Below are positions 1-5,515 of a stretch of DNA of 5,515 bases, in pieces; position 1 is the first letter of the stretch, and each line of letters opens with the position of its first letter. The DNA comes from Bdellovibrionales bacterium (lineage in GTDB: Bacteria > Bdellovibrionota > Bdellovibrionia > Bdellovibrionales > UBA1609), in NCBI GenBank assembly GCA_020434645.1, contig JAGRAK010000146.1, positions 1-5,515 on the forward strand. The letters run 5' to 3'. Under the pieces are notes generated by a model. That model worked only from the letters and a program-made list of their open reading frames with translations. It searched no databases and was not told where the DNA came from. The position numbers were made by a program, and so were the translations under genes.

Positions 1-1153
1 AGCCGAGAGAAACTGTCGTATGGTCTGTGGTGTGAATGCCAAAATTGGCGCTAAAGCCGTATTTGTCGATATGGTCTTGATAGCGGCGCGTTGGTAGCGC
101 AGGTACGTCAGGGCTAGAAGATAGATCGGTGAACAGGCCTAGACGTAGGGCAAGCCAAGGTTTGAGATATTTTTCATAACCGAGTGCCACATTGAGAACA
201 TCTTTTTTAATAAGTAAATCGCTATATTGTTCAAAATCAGTGTAGCGGCTTGAGCCGTAGTAACTGAGATCAAACGATACAGAAAGATCTCGAGGTTTTG
301 AGAATGCAAGGCCGGCACTGAGTTTATCTGGAACGCGAGACTCTGCATCTAGAGAATAATTTTGAACAAGTGGTTGCGCGCCCGAGACAGTGCCAATTTC
401 AGACTGCAAGTAACTGCCGGCGCCTGAAACTGGAATCGACCGAAATCGATAGCTGAGGCCGATGTTCCAATTTGATGTGAGTTCTTGGTAGTAGCCGAGC
501 ACATAGACAAAAGAATTTTGAGTGTATGTTTTCTCTTCGTTTAATACGACGATCTCGGCTCCTGCGTCATAGCGATTCGTAAGAGATCGAGAATAACTTT
601 GACTCGTGTAGTAAACAGTGAGGCCAAGCGCTTGTTCTTCAGAAATATTAAACGCAAACGCTCCGCCAACCCAGAGAGATTGATCATCGACTCTTAAAAA
701 AGTGGTGTCATTACCAGATGAGAAAACATTGCCACCAAATGTTTGATAGTCGGGGATAACAATAGAAACCCCTGCGGTGAAACTGCGAAAGCTTGAAAAA
801 ATTCCAGAAGCTGACGGAATCGAGAGTATTGAGCCTTTATTGATTCTAAAAATTGCATCATCTAATTTTTCTTGTTCGTTGTAACTCACATCATATTTAT
901 TAAAAAGGCTAACTGAGGTGGAGAGGCTTGAGCCTTCGAGGCGAGCAAGAGTTGCTGGATTATAAAATGCGCAAGCTGCGGGATCATCAGTGAGTGCGGT
1001 GAAAGCGCCTCCCATGCCGCCCGCGCGATCGCCGAGCATAATGGAGTGATAATTTGTATAAGCCGCGTGAGCGGGCGCCGTTGCAAGAACTGTATGCGCA
1101 GCTAAGAAAAAAATGCAGCGAGTGATAGAGAAAAAATATCTGGCCTTCATCAT
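1..1153 (-). CDS. OmpP1/FadL-like outer-membrane beta-barrel protein (3' end outside window)
   Basis: Reading the minus strand from the ATG at 1153-1151 gives 384 codons without a stop, running off the left edge. The protein starts MMKARYFFSITRC, followed by a hydrophobic stretch and a signal peptidase I-type site after residue 30 (APAHA before AYTN), so it is exported. Residues 41-70 carry the signature of OmpP1/FadL-type porins: GDRAGGMGGAF, then TDDPAA, then YNPATLA. The rest alternates polar and aromatic residues with many Tyr, Ser and Phe, as in transmembrane beta strands (for example VYYTSQSYSRSL and FDLSYYGSSRY). Members of this family form barrels of about 400-450 residues that pass hydrophobic compounds, so perhaps 20-70 residues are missing. 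The substrate cannot be inferred. A second ATG at 1150-1148 is an equally good start; neither has a Shine-Dalgarno sequence. The gene is divergent from the protease gene, 21 bases away. Confidence 0.85.
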   Translation of the reverse strand, partial: MMKARYFFSITRCIFFLAAHTVLATAPAHAAYTNYHSIMLGDRAGGMGGAFTALTDDPAACAFYNPATLARLEGSSLSTSVSLFNKYDVSYNEQEKLDDAIFRINKGSILSIPSASGIFSSFRSFTAGVSIVIPDYQTFGGNVFSSGNDTTFLRVDDQSLWVGGAFAFNISEEQALGLTVYYTSQSYSRSLTNRYDAGAEIVVLNEEKTYTQNSFVYVLGYYQELTSNWNIGLSYRFRSIPVSGAGSYLQSEIGTVSGAQPLVQNYSLDAESRVPDKLSAGLAFSKPRDLSVSFDLSYYGSSRYTDFEQYSDLLIKKDVLNVALGYEKYLKPWLALRLGLFTDLSSSPDVPALPTRRYQDHIDKYGFSANFGIHTTDHTTVSLG

Positions 1154-1158
1154 ATAAT
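1153..1158 (+). promoter_or_regulatory. Candidate -10 box (TATAAT) for the protease gene
   Basis: A perfect TATAAT lies 16 bases before the protease ATG at 1175, so a transcript would begin near 1165 with a leader of about 10 bases. No convincing -35 hexamer is found 16-18 bases upstream; the stretch around 1130 is A-rich (gaaaaa). The box abuts the minus-strand -10 at 1164-1159, so polymerase could probably occupy only one promoter at a time. Confidence 0.35.
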
Positions 1159-1188
1159 TGTATAGACTACAAACATGAATGATTTCAA
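1159..1188 (-). promoter_or_regulatory. Candidate sigma-70-type promoter for the outer-membrane protein gene
   Basis: On the minus strand, TTGAAA (1188-1183) and TATACA (1164-1159) are separated by 18 bases, close to the -35 and -10 consensus. The -35 box lies inside the first codons of the divergent protease gene. A start site about 7 bases beyond the -10 would fall at about 1152, on the ATG itself, which predicts a leaderless or nearly leaderless mRNA. This would explain why no ribosome binding site is visible. The call rests on motif matching only. Confidence 0.4.
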
Positions 1189-1873
1189 TTTGATTGAGGT
1201 TTTAGCTAAGCTCGGCATTCAGTATGTGCCATTTTTATTTGCTCTTTGTTTTCACGAATTCGCTCACGGATATATAGCAAAGAAAAAGGGCGACAATACG
1301 GCTGAGGTTATGAGTCGACTCAGTATGAACCCAATGGTTCATGCTGATTTAATAGGCACATTTGTTCTTCCTGTCGCGGGCATTCTGGCCGGCATAGGCG
1401 GCATGAACGGGGGTAACGGCTTTATTTTTGGTTGGGCAAAACCTGTTCCTGTTAATACGCGAAATTTAGACAAGCCCAAGAATGACATGTTTTGGATTGC
1501 TATAGCAGGGCCGGCATCAAACATTTTACTCGCCATTATTTCAATGTTTGTTTTGCAGATTGTCCGGGCTACAGTTGGTGACATCTCTCTTGCTGAAACT
1601 CTAAACGTGTTACTTGGTAATTTTGTCGTTATAAATGTTTTGCTGGCGGTCTTTAATATGATCCCACTTCATCCGCTTGATGGTGGTAAAGTGCTCGCGC
1701 GGTTCTTGCCTGATCAGGCCAATCGTTTTTTAGAAGACAATCAGGGTACTATGCAGATCATGCTGATCGTATTTTTTGTGGCCGGAGGATTTCGTGTTCT
1801 GCAAGCTCCGATGATGTTCATTATCAATAGCATAGGTATTCTGGCTCACTCCGTTGTGAGCTTGTTCTTGTAG
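1175..1873 (+). CDS. Site-2 protease-like zinc metalloprotease, peptidase family M50
   Basis: This is a 232-residue polytopic inner-membrane protein. The zinc-binding HExxH motif is HEFAH at residues 27-31, inside the first membrane segment. It is followed by the NPMVHADLIGT block (52-62) typical of the short S2P/M50 subgroup. FGWAKPVPVN (85-94) and AIAGPASNILLA (109-120) are further family hallmarks. The third zinc ligand lies in NMIPLHPLDGGKVL (161-174), with Asp169 as the expected ligand. Four to five hydrophobic segments are visible, near 12-32, 58-75, 105-130, 143-165 and 193-222. No PDZ domain is present, so it is the compact type, at the usual length of about 200-230 residues. These enzymes cleave substrates within the membrane; the substrate here is unknown. 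The ATG at 1175 has no clear Shine-Dalgarno sequence and begins 21 bases from the divergent gene. The stop is TAG. The gene lies 88 bases upstream of scpA on the same strand, an arrangement common in bacteria. Confidence 0.93.
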   Translation: MNDFNLIEVLAKLGIQYVPFLFALCFHEFAHGYIAKKKGDNTAEVMSRLSMNPMVHADLIGTFVLPVAGILAGIGGMNGGNGFIFGWAKPVPVNTRNLDKPKNDMFWIAIAGPASNILLAIISMFVLQIVRATVGDISLAETLNVLLGNFVVINVLLAVFNMIPLHPLDGGKVLARFLPDQANRFLEDNQGTMQIMLIVFFVAGGFRVLQAPMMFIINSIGILAHSVVSLFL

Positions 1874-1904
1874 TTGCCGCAAAGCGTTAGGCATGAATTA
1901 GGCG

Positions 1905-1945
1905 AACTTCTGACCAAAAAAAACTCGACCGAGGTCTGAGAAGTT
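1905..1945 (+). promoter_or_regulatory. Imperfect hairpin in the scpA leader
   Basis: AACTTCT (1905-1911) pairs with AGAAGTT (1939-1945), and GACC (1912-1915) pairs with GGTC (1933-1936). A two-base bulge sits at 1937-1938, and a 17-base loop contains eight A residues in a row. The 3' arm covers GAGG (1931-1934) and the first two bases of a possible TTG start at 1944, so the structure could mask that start. No U-run follows, so it is not a typical intrinsic terminator. A second GACC at 1927-1930 could compete for the same GGTC. A regulatory role is inference. Confidence 0.3.
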
Positions 1946-1961
1946 GGTTGAATGGGCGCTT

Positions 1962-2894
1962 ATGGGTGTTGTTGTACATATAGATAGCTTTTCGGGTCCG
2001 CTTGGGCTTTTGCTCCATCTTATTCGTCGTGAGGAGATGGATATTTTTGATATTAATATCAATGAGATCACAAAGCAGTATTTAGAATCCATTCGAGCTA
2101 TGAAAAAACTCGATCTTGAGACGGCTGGTGATTTTATCGCAATGGCTTCTACGCTTTTGCAGATTAAGTCGAAGATGCTGCTGCCCCAGTATAACGAAGA
2201 GGGCGAAGTCTTAGAAGAAGAAGATCCACGTAAAGATCTCGTACGTCGGTTGTTGGAGTATCAAAACTATCAAGAGGCGAGTCGTAATCTATACAATCGC
2301 TTACTTGTGGGTCGAGACATCTGGACTCGCGGCTCGCGAGAAGAAATTCAAGTGGCTGACGCGGGCATAATTTTAGATGAAGACAATGCTCTTTATTCTT
2401 TGATCGCCAGTTACCGCTCGGCGATGAAGAATGTAAAAAAAGCAGTTCACAAAGTGGCGAACAGTTTGCAATCCATTGCTGATCGTATTTGGCAAATGAG
2501 AGATCGCCTTGTGGTGGGTCGCACGGCTAAATTGTCTGAACTCATTGATTCGACAACTGATCGAAAAGGTCAGCTTCTTATTACTTTTTTATCTCTACTA
2601 GAACTGGCTAAAATTGGTATCGTCGGGCTTTTTCAGGGCGATAACTTCTCTGATATTCACATTGAAACAAAACGTGAAATAGACCGTGATGCTATTTCAA
2701 ATGTTGAAAACTATGATTCTCAAATTTCGGATGTGCAAGGGCATCAGGATATTTGGCTAAGCGAAGACGATCGCAAAGAAGATGATCGCCAAATGCAGAT
2801 ACCTGTAGCTCAAGCACCTGAAGAAGAAGAGATAATCATGACCGCAGCGACAGATGAAGAAATTGAACTTGAGGAAAAGTTATATGGCCAATAA
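1962..2894 (+). CDS. scpA: Segregation and condensation protein A (kleisin subunit of SMC-ScpAB)
   Basis: ScpA is the kleisin that bridges the head of one Smc subunit and the neck of the other, and binds a ScpB dimer, in chromosome compaction and segregation. The 310-residue product opens with the family signature: VVHIDSFSGPLGLLLHLI at 4-21, EMDIFDININEITKQYL at 25-41 and FIAMASTLLQIKSKMLLP at 58-75, forming the N-terminal Smc-neck-binding helical domain. DPRKDLVRRLLEYQNYQEAS (88-107) follows. The C-terminal winged helix is at about 188-236 (LSELID, then LITFLSLLELAKIGIVGLFQ). An acidic tail (about 245-310, with APEEEE and EEIELEEK) extends past the usual 240-260-residue end. I chose the ATG at 1962 because it places the conserved block eight residues from the N-terminus, as usual for the family. 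An in-frame TTG at 1944 with GAGG nine bases upstream would add MVEWAL. The 3' end overlaps scpB by 11 bases. Confidence 0.95.
   Translation: MGVVVHIDSFSGPLGLLLHLIRREEMDIFDININEITKQYLESIRAMKKLDLETAGDFIAMASTLLQIKSKMLLPQYNEEGEVLEEEDPRKDLVRRLLEYQNYQEASRNLYNRLLVGRDIWTRGSREEIQVADAGIILDEDNALYSLIASYRSAMKNVKKAVHKVANSLQSIADRIWQMRDRLVVGRTAKLSELIDSTTDRKGQLLITFLSLLELAKIGIVGLFQGDNFSDIHIETKREIDRDAISNVENYDSQISDVQGHQDIWLSEDDRKEDDRQMQIPVAQAPEEEEIIMTAATDEEIELEEKLYGQ
2871..2875 (+). promoter_or_regulatory. Ribosome binding site deciding the scpB start
   Basis: GAGGA ends eight bases before the ATG at 2884, a near-ideal spacing, and lies inside the end of scpA. It favours 2884 over an in-frame upstream ATG at 2854, which would add ten residues (MKKLNLRKSY) read from DNA that encodes the ScpA tail in another frame. 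Confidence 0.7.
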
Positions 2895-4125
2895 GAAAAA
2901 CAAAAAAGCAAAAGATGTAGTGGTTGAAGAGGCAGTTGAGGCTGCAGATGCAGATGCAGATGCTGTTGAGGCTGCGGCCGTTGAAGTGACTGAAGAAGAG
3001 CTCAATGATGATTTGGGTGAGAGCGCTGTGAGTTTTGAACTTGAAGGCGAAGGTTTTACCGAAGACTCTGAGCTTGCCGCGTTTGAATCGGCTGAGATTG
3101 AAGAAGTTGAATCGCTTTTAGAAAATGAAATTGTATCTATAGTAGAGAGTATGCTTTTTGCGACTGATAAACCTCAGAGCTTGGCTGTTCTGAAATCCGC
3201 TTTTCAAGGCACAAAAGTGCGAACGGCACATATTCGTTCGGCTATTGAGACATTGCAAATGGAGTATGCAAATCCAACTCGTGGAGTTTGCTTAGAAGAG
3301 GTGGCCGGCGGATATCAAATTCGCACAAAGCCAGATAATCAAAAATATTTGCAACGCACGGTAAAAGGTCGCCCATTTCGGCTTTCAGGCCCGGCACTCG
3401 AAGTTTTGGCCATCGTGGCCTATAAGCAGCCATGCACAAAATCTATGGTTGATGAAATTCGTGGTGTTGAATCGGGGCATTTGATGCGTGGGTTGCTTGA
3501 TCGTGGGCTTATGCACTTTGCCGGCAAAAGCGAACTTCCTGGTCGCCCGATGTTTTATGAAACGACAAGAAAGTTTTTAGAAATATTCAGTCTTCGTAAT
3601 TTAAATGAGCTGCCAAGTCTGAATGAAATTGATCAATTGATACCAGAGGGTATTGGCGAAGCCCCAGAAGAAAAACAAACACTTTCTGATTTGACCGGAG
3701 AACTTTCAACTGAAGTTGTTTCTAAAGTTTACTCTCAAGGTGAAGAAGAATTAATGGATATTTCTTCTGAGCTTCAATCAATTAACACAAGTTCTGATTT
3801 CTTTGAGCAAGAGAAGGCTCGCCAAAAAGCAAAGCGCGATTCTGAAAAAGCTCAAGATATACGCGAGCGCATGACGGTTGGTGAAGAGGTAGAGAAAAAA
3901 GACCAGCGGTGGCTTGAGCGCTATGAGGCTGAACAGCTTGCCAAATCGCAGCCAGCTCCAGAGTTAGAGCCGGTGGTTGAAGCGAGCGCTGAGATTGAAG
4001 CCGCTGCATTTGATAATGAAACCGATGAAGAGATCAAAGTAAGCGAAAGTGATGTCACTGATGATATCATGTTAGAAAGCATGGCAGCGGTTGATGATGA
4101 AGCTGAGCCGATAGAAAGCATCTAA
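2884..4125 (+). CDS. scpB: Segregation and condensation protein B (kite subunit of SMC-ScpAB), enlarged
   Basis: ScpB dimers bind the middle of ScpA in the SMC condensin. The family core lies at residues 80-246 of 413 and holds two winged helices. The first begins NEIVSIVESMLFATDKPQS (81-99). The second contains LSGPALEVLAIVAYKQP (167-183), EIRGVESGHLMRGLLDRGL (191-209), LPGRPMFYETTRKFLEIF (218-235) and LNELPSL (240-246), which match the signature closely. The usual length is about 170-240 residues, so this protein is roughly twice as long. It adds an acidic, Ala/Glu/Asp-rich N-terminus (about 10-80) after a basic start (MANKKNKKAK). It also adds a tail of about 165 residues with a charged, helical, possibly coiled-coil part (FFEQEKARQKAKRD at 306-319, continuing to about 352) and an acidic end. 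The tail functions are unknown. The start at 2884 is supported by GAGGA at 2871-2875. The 11-base overlap with scpA suggests translational coupling. Confidence 0.95.
   Translation: MANKKNKKAKDVVVEEAVEAADADADAVEAAAVEVTEEELNDDLGESAVSFELEGEGFTEDSELAAFESAEIEEVESLLENEIVSIVESMLFATDKPQSLAVLKSAFQGTKVRTAHIRSAIETLQMEYANPTRGVCLEEVAGGYQIRTKPDNQKYLQRTVKGRPFRLSGPALEVLAIVAYKQPCTKSMVDEIRGVESGHLMRGLLDRGLMHFAGKSELPGRPMFYETTRKFLEIFSLRNLNELPSLNEIDQLIPEGIGEAPEEKQTLSDLTGELSTEVVSKVYSQGEEELMDISSELQSINTSSDFFEQEKARQKAKRDSEKAQDIRERMTVGEEVEKKDQRWLERYEAEQLAKSQPAPELEPVVEASAEIEAAAFDNETDEEIKVSESDVTDDIMLESMAAVDDEAEPIESI
2935..2975 (+). repeat. Short in-frame direct repeats in the scpB N-terminal extension
   Basis: GTTGAGGCTGC occurs at 2935-2945 and again at 2965-2975, a 30-base period. 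Between them GCAGAT is repeated three times in tandem (2944-2961), encoding alternating Asp and Ala residues (ADADADA). The periods are multiples of three, so gain or loss of units would keep the reading frame. The pattern suggests growth of the acidic extension by slippage or duplication. Confidence 0.6.
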
Positions 4126-4636
4126 AGTTCTTCTTTCTGTATTTATTGTATTTCAATTACTTTGTGTTTTTGTTTTACCAAACCCCGATAGTATTTTATT
4201 TAGAAATTTAGCTCCAGTTGTTGTCACCTATGGCAGTTTTTTTGGTTTTAATACGACTTGGCGATTTTTTTCTCCGAATCCGATGATCCGAGTTATGGAC
4301 TACGAGGTTTTTTCTCGTGATGAAAATGGGGAGCTCAAAGGCCAAAAATTTCAATATCCGCCACCGCTGAGTGAGGGTGGCACTCGTGAGAATTTCAACC
4401 GCAAGCTCACAAATGCCATGTACATGATGATGCGCCAAGATTTTTTGCAAAACATAATAGGGCCACGAATTTGTTCATGGCACCCTGGTGCTGAAACCAT
4501 TTCGGTTTCTATGCGGGGGAGTATTTTGCCAAGCATGGAAAAAGCAAAATTTATGGGTACTGGGCGCGAGGAAATTAGTGAAATATCAACTCAGTATTTA
4601 ACTGATATTTACTGTCAGAAGGAGCTAGAAGAGTGA
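4115..4636 (+). CDS. Small membrane-anchored protein of unknown function, start codon unresolved
   Basis: The frame is open from 4115 to the TGA at 4634-4636 (173 codons). It begins KASKVLLSVFIVFQ, a good N-terminal membrane anchor at residues 4-22, then NTTWRFFSPNP (46-56), which resembles the W-x-x-F-[AS]-P-x-P motif of proteins encoded beside HTTM genes. The soluble rest is probably extracytoplasmic and contains YPPPLSEGG, RICSWHPGAE and a late DIYCQKEL; Cys120 and Cys167 might form a disulfide. The only ATG, GTG or TTG early in the frame is the ATG at 4283, which would drop both the anchor and the motif. The codon directly before 4115 is TAG. The N-terminal part still reads like protein, so I report the full frame. 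The true start could be a rare ATT (4145), a lost start at 4112, or a frameshift from scpB. The end overlaps the next gene by 4 bases. I do not recognise a named family with certainty. Confidence 0.65.
   Translation, partial: KASKVLLSVFIVFQLLCVFVLPNPDSILFRNLAPVVVTYGSFFGFNTTWRFFSPNPMIRVMDYEVFSRDENGELKGQKFQYPPPLSEGGTRENFNRKLTNAMYMMMRQDFLQNIIGPRICSWHPGAETISVSMRGSILPSMEKAKFMGTGREEISEISTQYLTDIYCQKELEE
4619..4624 (+). promoter_or_regulatory. Ribosome binding site for the HTTM gene
   Basis: AAGGAG lies eight bases before the GTG at 4633, a strong Shine-Dalgarno match at ideal spacing. It supports GTG as the real start and shows that the initiation signal of the interrupted gene is intact. Confidence 0.75.
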
Positions 4637-5515
4637 GCTTTCTGAAGTCTAAACTATCAGGCTATTGGGTGGATTGGCAGACGTTTTGGTTTGCCCCAAT
4701 TTCAAATTATAATATTTCTCTCTTTCGCCTAATATTTGGTGTCGCCATTTTGGGTATGTATCTTGTTCGTTTTAGTGAATTTGATTTTTATTTTTCTAAC
4801 TCGGGGATTCTACCTGTTGATTTAGTTCTTAAAATTACGCCTGAGAGTTTTCATTCTGTTTTGCCATTTTAAATGAAGACCGATGCGGGCATTTACGCCC
4901 AAGGTCTACTTCACCTTGTGCTCATCGTCGGGTTCACGCTAGGCCTTTACGGTCGTTCGCTCACGTGGTTGCTCGCTCTAGTGAATCTGGGGTTGATGCA
5001 GCGAAATATGTCGGTGGTTTACGGTGCCGATCTATTTACCAATTTTTGGCTATTTTATTTATCTTTTGTTAATCACAACCAATATTTTTCTTTATGGAAT
5101 GTCATTTGTAAAAATCGAAAAATTATTCAAGAGTCTGATCTTGTATCGACTATGGGTATTCGACTGTTACAAGCTCAGCTGTGCTTATCTTATGCCTATA
5201 CGGGACTTGAAAAGTTTAAAGGTATTCAGTGGTGGGAGGGGAGTGCCATTTGGCACGTGATTGGTATAGACGCCATTATCACGCGGGATTTTTCATTTTT
5301 GCAGAATGTGCCAACTCTTGTGGCCACCCTTTGTATGCTGACCGTGATTTTTGAAGTGTATTTTATTTTCGCGGTTTGGAACAAGCGTTTAAAGTACCCG
5401 TGGTTGCTTGTGGGCTTAGTTTTTCATCTCTCCACCGGTTTTTTCATGGAGCTTTGGTTTTTTGGATTTATTATGGTCGCACCGTATATTTTATTTTTAC
5501 CGGACTTGTCGAAGG
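4633..5515 (+). pseudogene. HTTM-domain membrane protein interrupted by an in-frame stop (3' end outside window)
   Basis: From the GTG at 4633 one frame runs to the window edge with a single interruption, TAA at 4870-4872. The 79 codons before it give MSFLKSKLSGYWVDWQTFW, a membrane helix (NISLFRLIFGVAILGMYLV, about 28-46), then FYFSNSGILPVDLVL, which is the normal start of an HTTM (vitamin K-dependent gamma-carboxylase-like) protein. The frame after the stop continues the same family without a gap (see the entry at 4873). Bacterial HTTM proteins are polytopic inner-membrane proteins whose substrates are mostly unknown. The gene overlaps the preceding small-protein gene through GTGA, suggesting a translationally coupled pair. 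A nonsense mutation in an otherwise intact gene is the simplest reading. Readthrough, two-piece translation by reinitiation, or a base error remain possible. TAA also ends scpA and scpB here, so a changed genetic code is unlikely. Confidence 0.75.
4873..5515 (+). CDS. C-terminal part of the HTTM protein, possible reinitiated reading frame
   Basis: ATG follows the TAA directly (TAAATG) and opens 214 codons to the edge. Hydrophobic segments lie near residues 7-26, 30-42, 53-66, 147-168, 175-192 and 196-210. Family hallmarks are LMQRNMSVVYGADLF (41-55), YAYTGLEKFKG (108-118), WWEGSAIW (120-127), FEVYF (160-164) and FHLSTGFFMELW (184-195). In the animal gamma-carboxylase the catalytic base is Lys218 in a G-x-K-K segment just before W-x-x-G. 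By eye, Lys114 (GLEK) occupies that place, so the putative active-site region survives. Composition matches a functional membrane protein, with no frameshift or further stop. Termination-reinitiation at TAAATG could yield this fragment, but no strong Shine-Dalgarno sequence precedes the ATG, and the fragment would lack the first membrane helix. Its 3' end is not in the window. Confidence 0.6.
   Translation, partial: MKTDAGIYAQGLLHLVLIVGFTLGLYGRSLTWLLALVNLGLMQRNMSVVYGADLFTNFWLFYLSFVNHNQYFSLWNVICKNRKIIQESDLVSTMGIRLLQAQLCLSYAYTGLEKFKGIQWWEGSAIWHVIGIDAIITRDFSFLQNVPTLVATLCMLTVIFEVYFIFAVWNKRLKYPWLLVGLVFHLSTGFFMELWFFGFIMVAPYILFLPDLSK

Noticed and set aside
886..1086. Minus-strand 66-codon frame beginning MQRRPLTR (likewise 139-348)
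   Set aside because: These are shifted frames inside the outer-membrane protein gene, whose continuous frame reads signal peptide, GMGGAF motif and beta strands.
1339..1584. Minus-strand frame inside the M50 gene
   Set aside because: It is opposite strongly conserved protease motifs and has no recognisable features of its own.
1874..1904. A separate promoter or terminator between the protease gene and scpA
   Set aside because: TTGCCG at 1874 has no acceptable -10 at 16-18 bases, and no stem followed by a T-run is present.
2854..2883. Upstream ATG at 2854 as the scpB start
   Set aside because: It lies deep in scpA and lacks good Shine-Dalgarno spacing, while GAGGA fits the ATG at 2884, which begins a typical MANKKNKK N-terminus.
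3242..4121. Several minus-strand frames opposite scpB (3242-3439, 3782-4009, 3921-4121)
   Set aside because: They are opposite a clearly coding gene, low in complexity, and show no domain or initiation signal.
4208..4536. Minus-strand frames opposite the small membrane protein gene (4208-4450, 4351-4536)
   Set aside because: The plus-strand frame has better protein character and couples to the HTTM gene; no promoter or ribosome binding site supports the minus strand.
4870..4872. Alternative genetic code reading TAA as sense
   Set aside because: TAA also ends scpA and scpB at the positions expected from the reading frames and the gene overlap, so reassignment is unlikely.
5024..5260. 78-codon plus-strand frame beginning MPIYLPIFGYF
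   Set aside because: It is out of frame with the HTTM reading frame, which carries family motifs through the same bases.

Overview
The window looks like chromosomal DNA from a Gram-negative, moderate-GC bacterium. A signal-peptide-bearing outer-membrane beta-barrel gene implies a diderm. The scpA-scpB neighbourhood, the wording of the ScpA core and a paired small-membrane-protein plus HTTM gene suggest Bdellovibrionota (Bdellovibrio-like). That placement is from remembered family resemblance, not from a search. No rRNA, tRNA, CRISPR array, insertion sequence or integrase was recognised.

Layout. (1) 1-1153, minus strand: the N-terminal 384 codons of an OmpP1/FadL-like outer-membrane protein; its 3' end lies outside the window. 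(2) 1154-1174: only 21 bases separate its start from the divergent gene to the right, so both promoters must lie in or next to coding DNA. (3) 1175-1873, plus: a site-2 protease-like M50 metalloprotease. (4) 1874-1961: a short leader with an imperfect hairpin. (5) 1962-2894 and 2884-4125: scpA and scpB, overlapping by 11 bases, encoding the kleisin and kite subunits of the SMC condensin. Both carry long charged tails, and ScpB is about twice the usual length. (6) 4115-4636: a frame for a small membrane-anchored protein with no normal start codon at its apparent N-terminus. (7) 4633 to the window end: an HTTM (vitamin K-dependent carboxylase-like) membrane protein whose frame is cut by one in-frame TAA at 4870-4872, followed at once by ATG.

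How the parts work together. ScpA and ScpB act with Smc (not in the window) in chromosome compaction and segregation, and their overlap indicates coupled translation. The M50 protease upstream is a common neighbour of scpAB in bacteria. The last two genes overlap by 4 bases (GTGA) and are probably a functional pair. Both carry a lesion in an otherwise intact frame: a stop where a start is expected in the first, and a nonsense codon in the second. This lesioned pair, together with the enlarged ScpB, is the main point of interest. Recent decay, real recoding or reinitiation, and sequence error cannot be separated from this window alone. There is no stretch over 300 bases without a gene.
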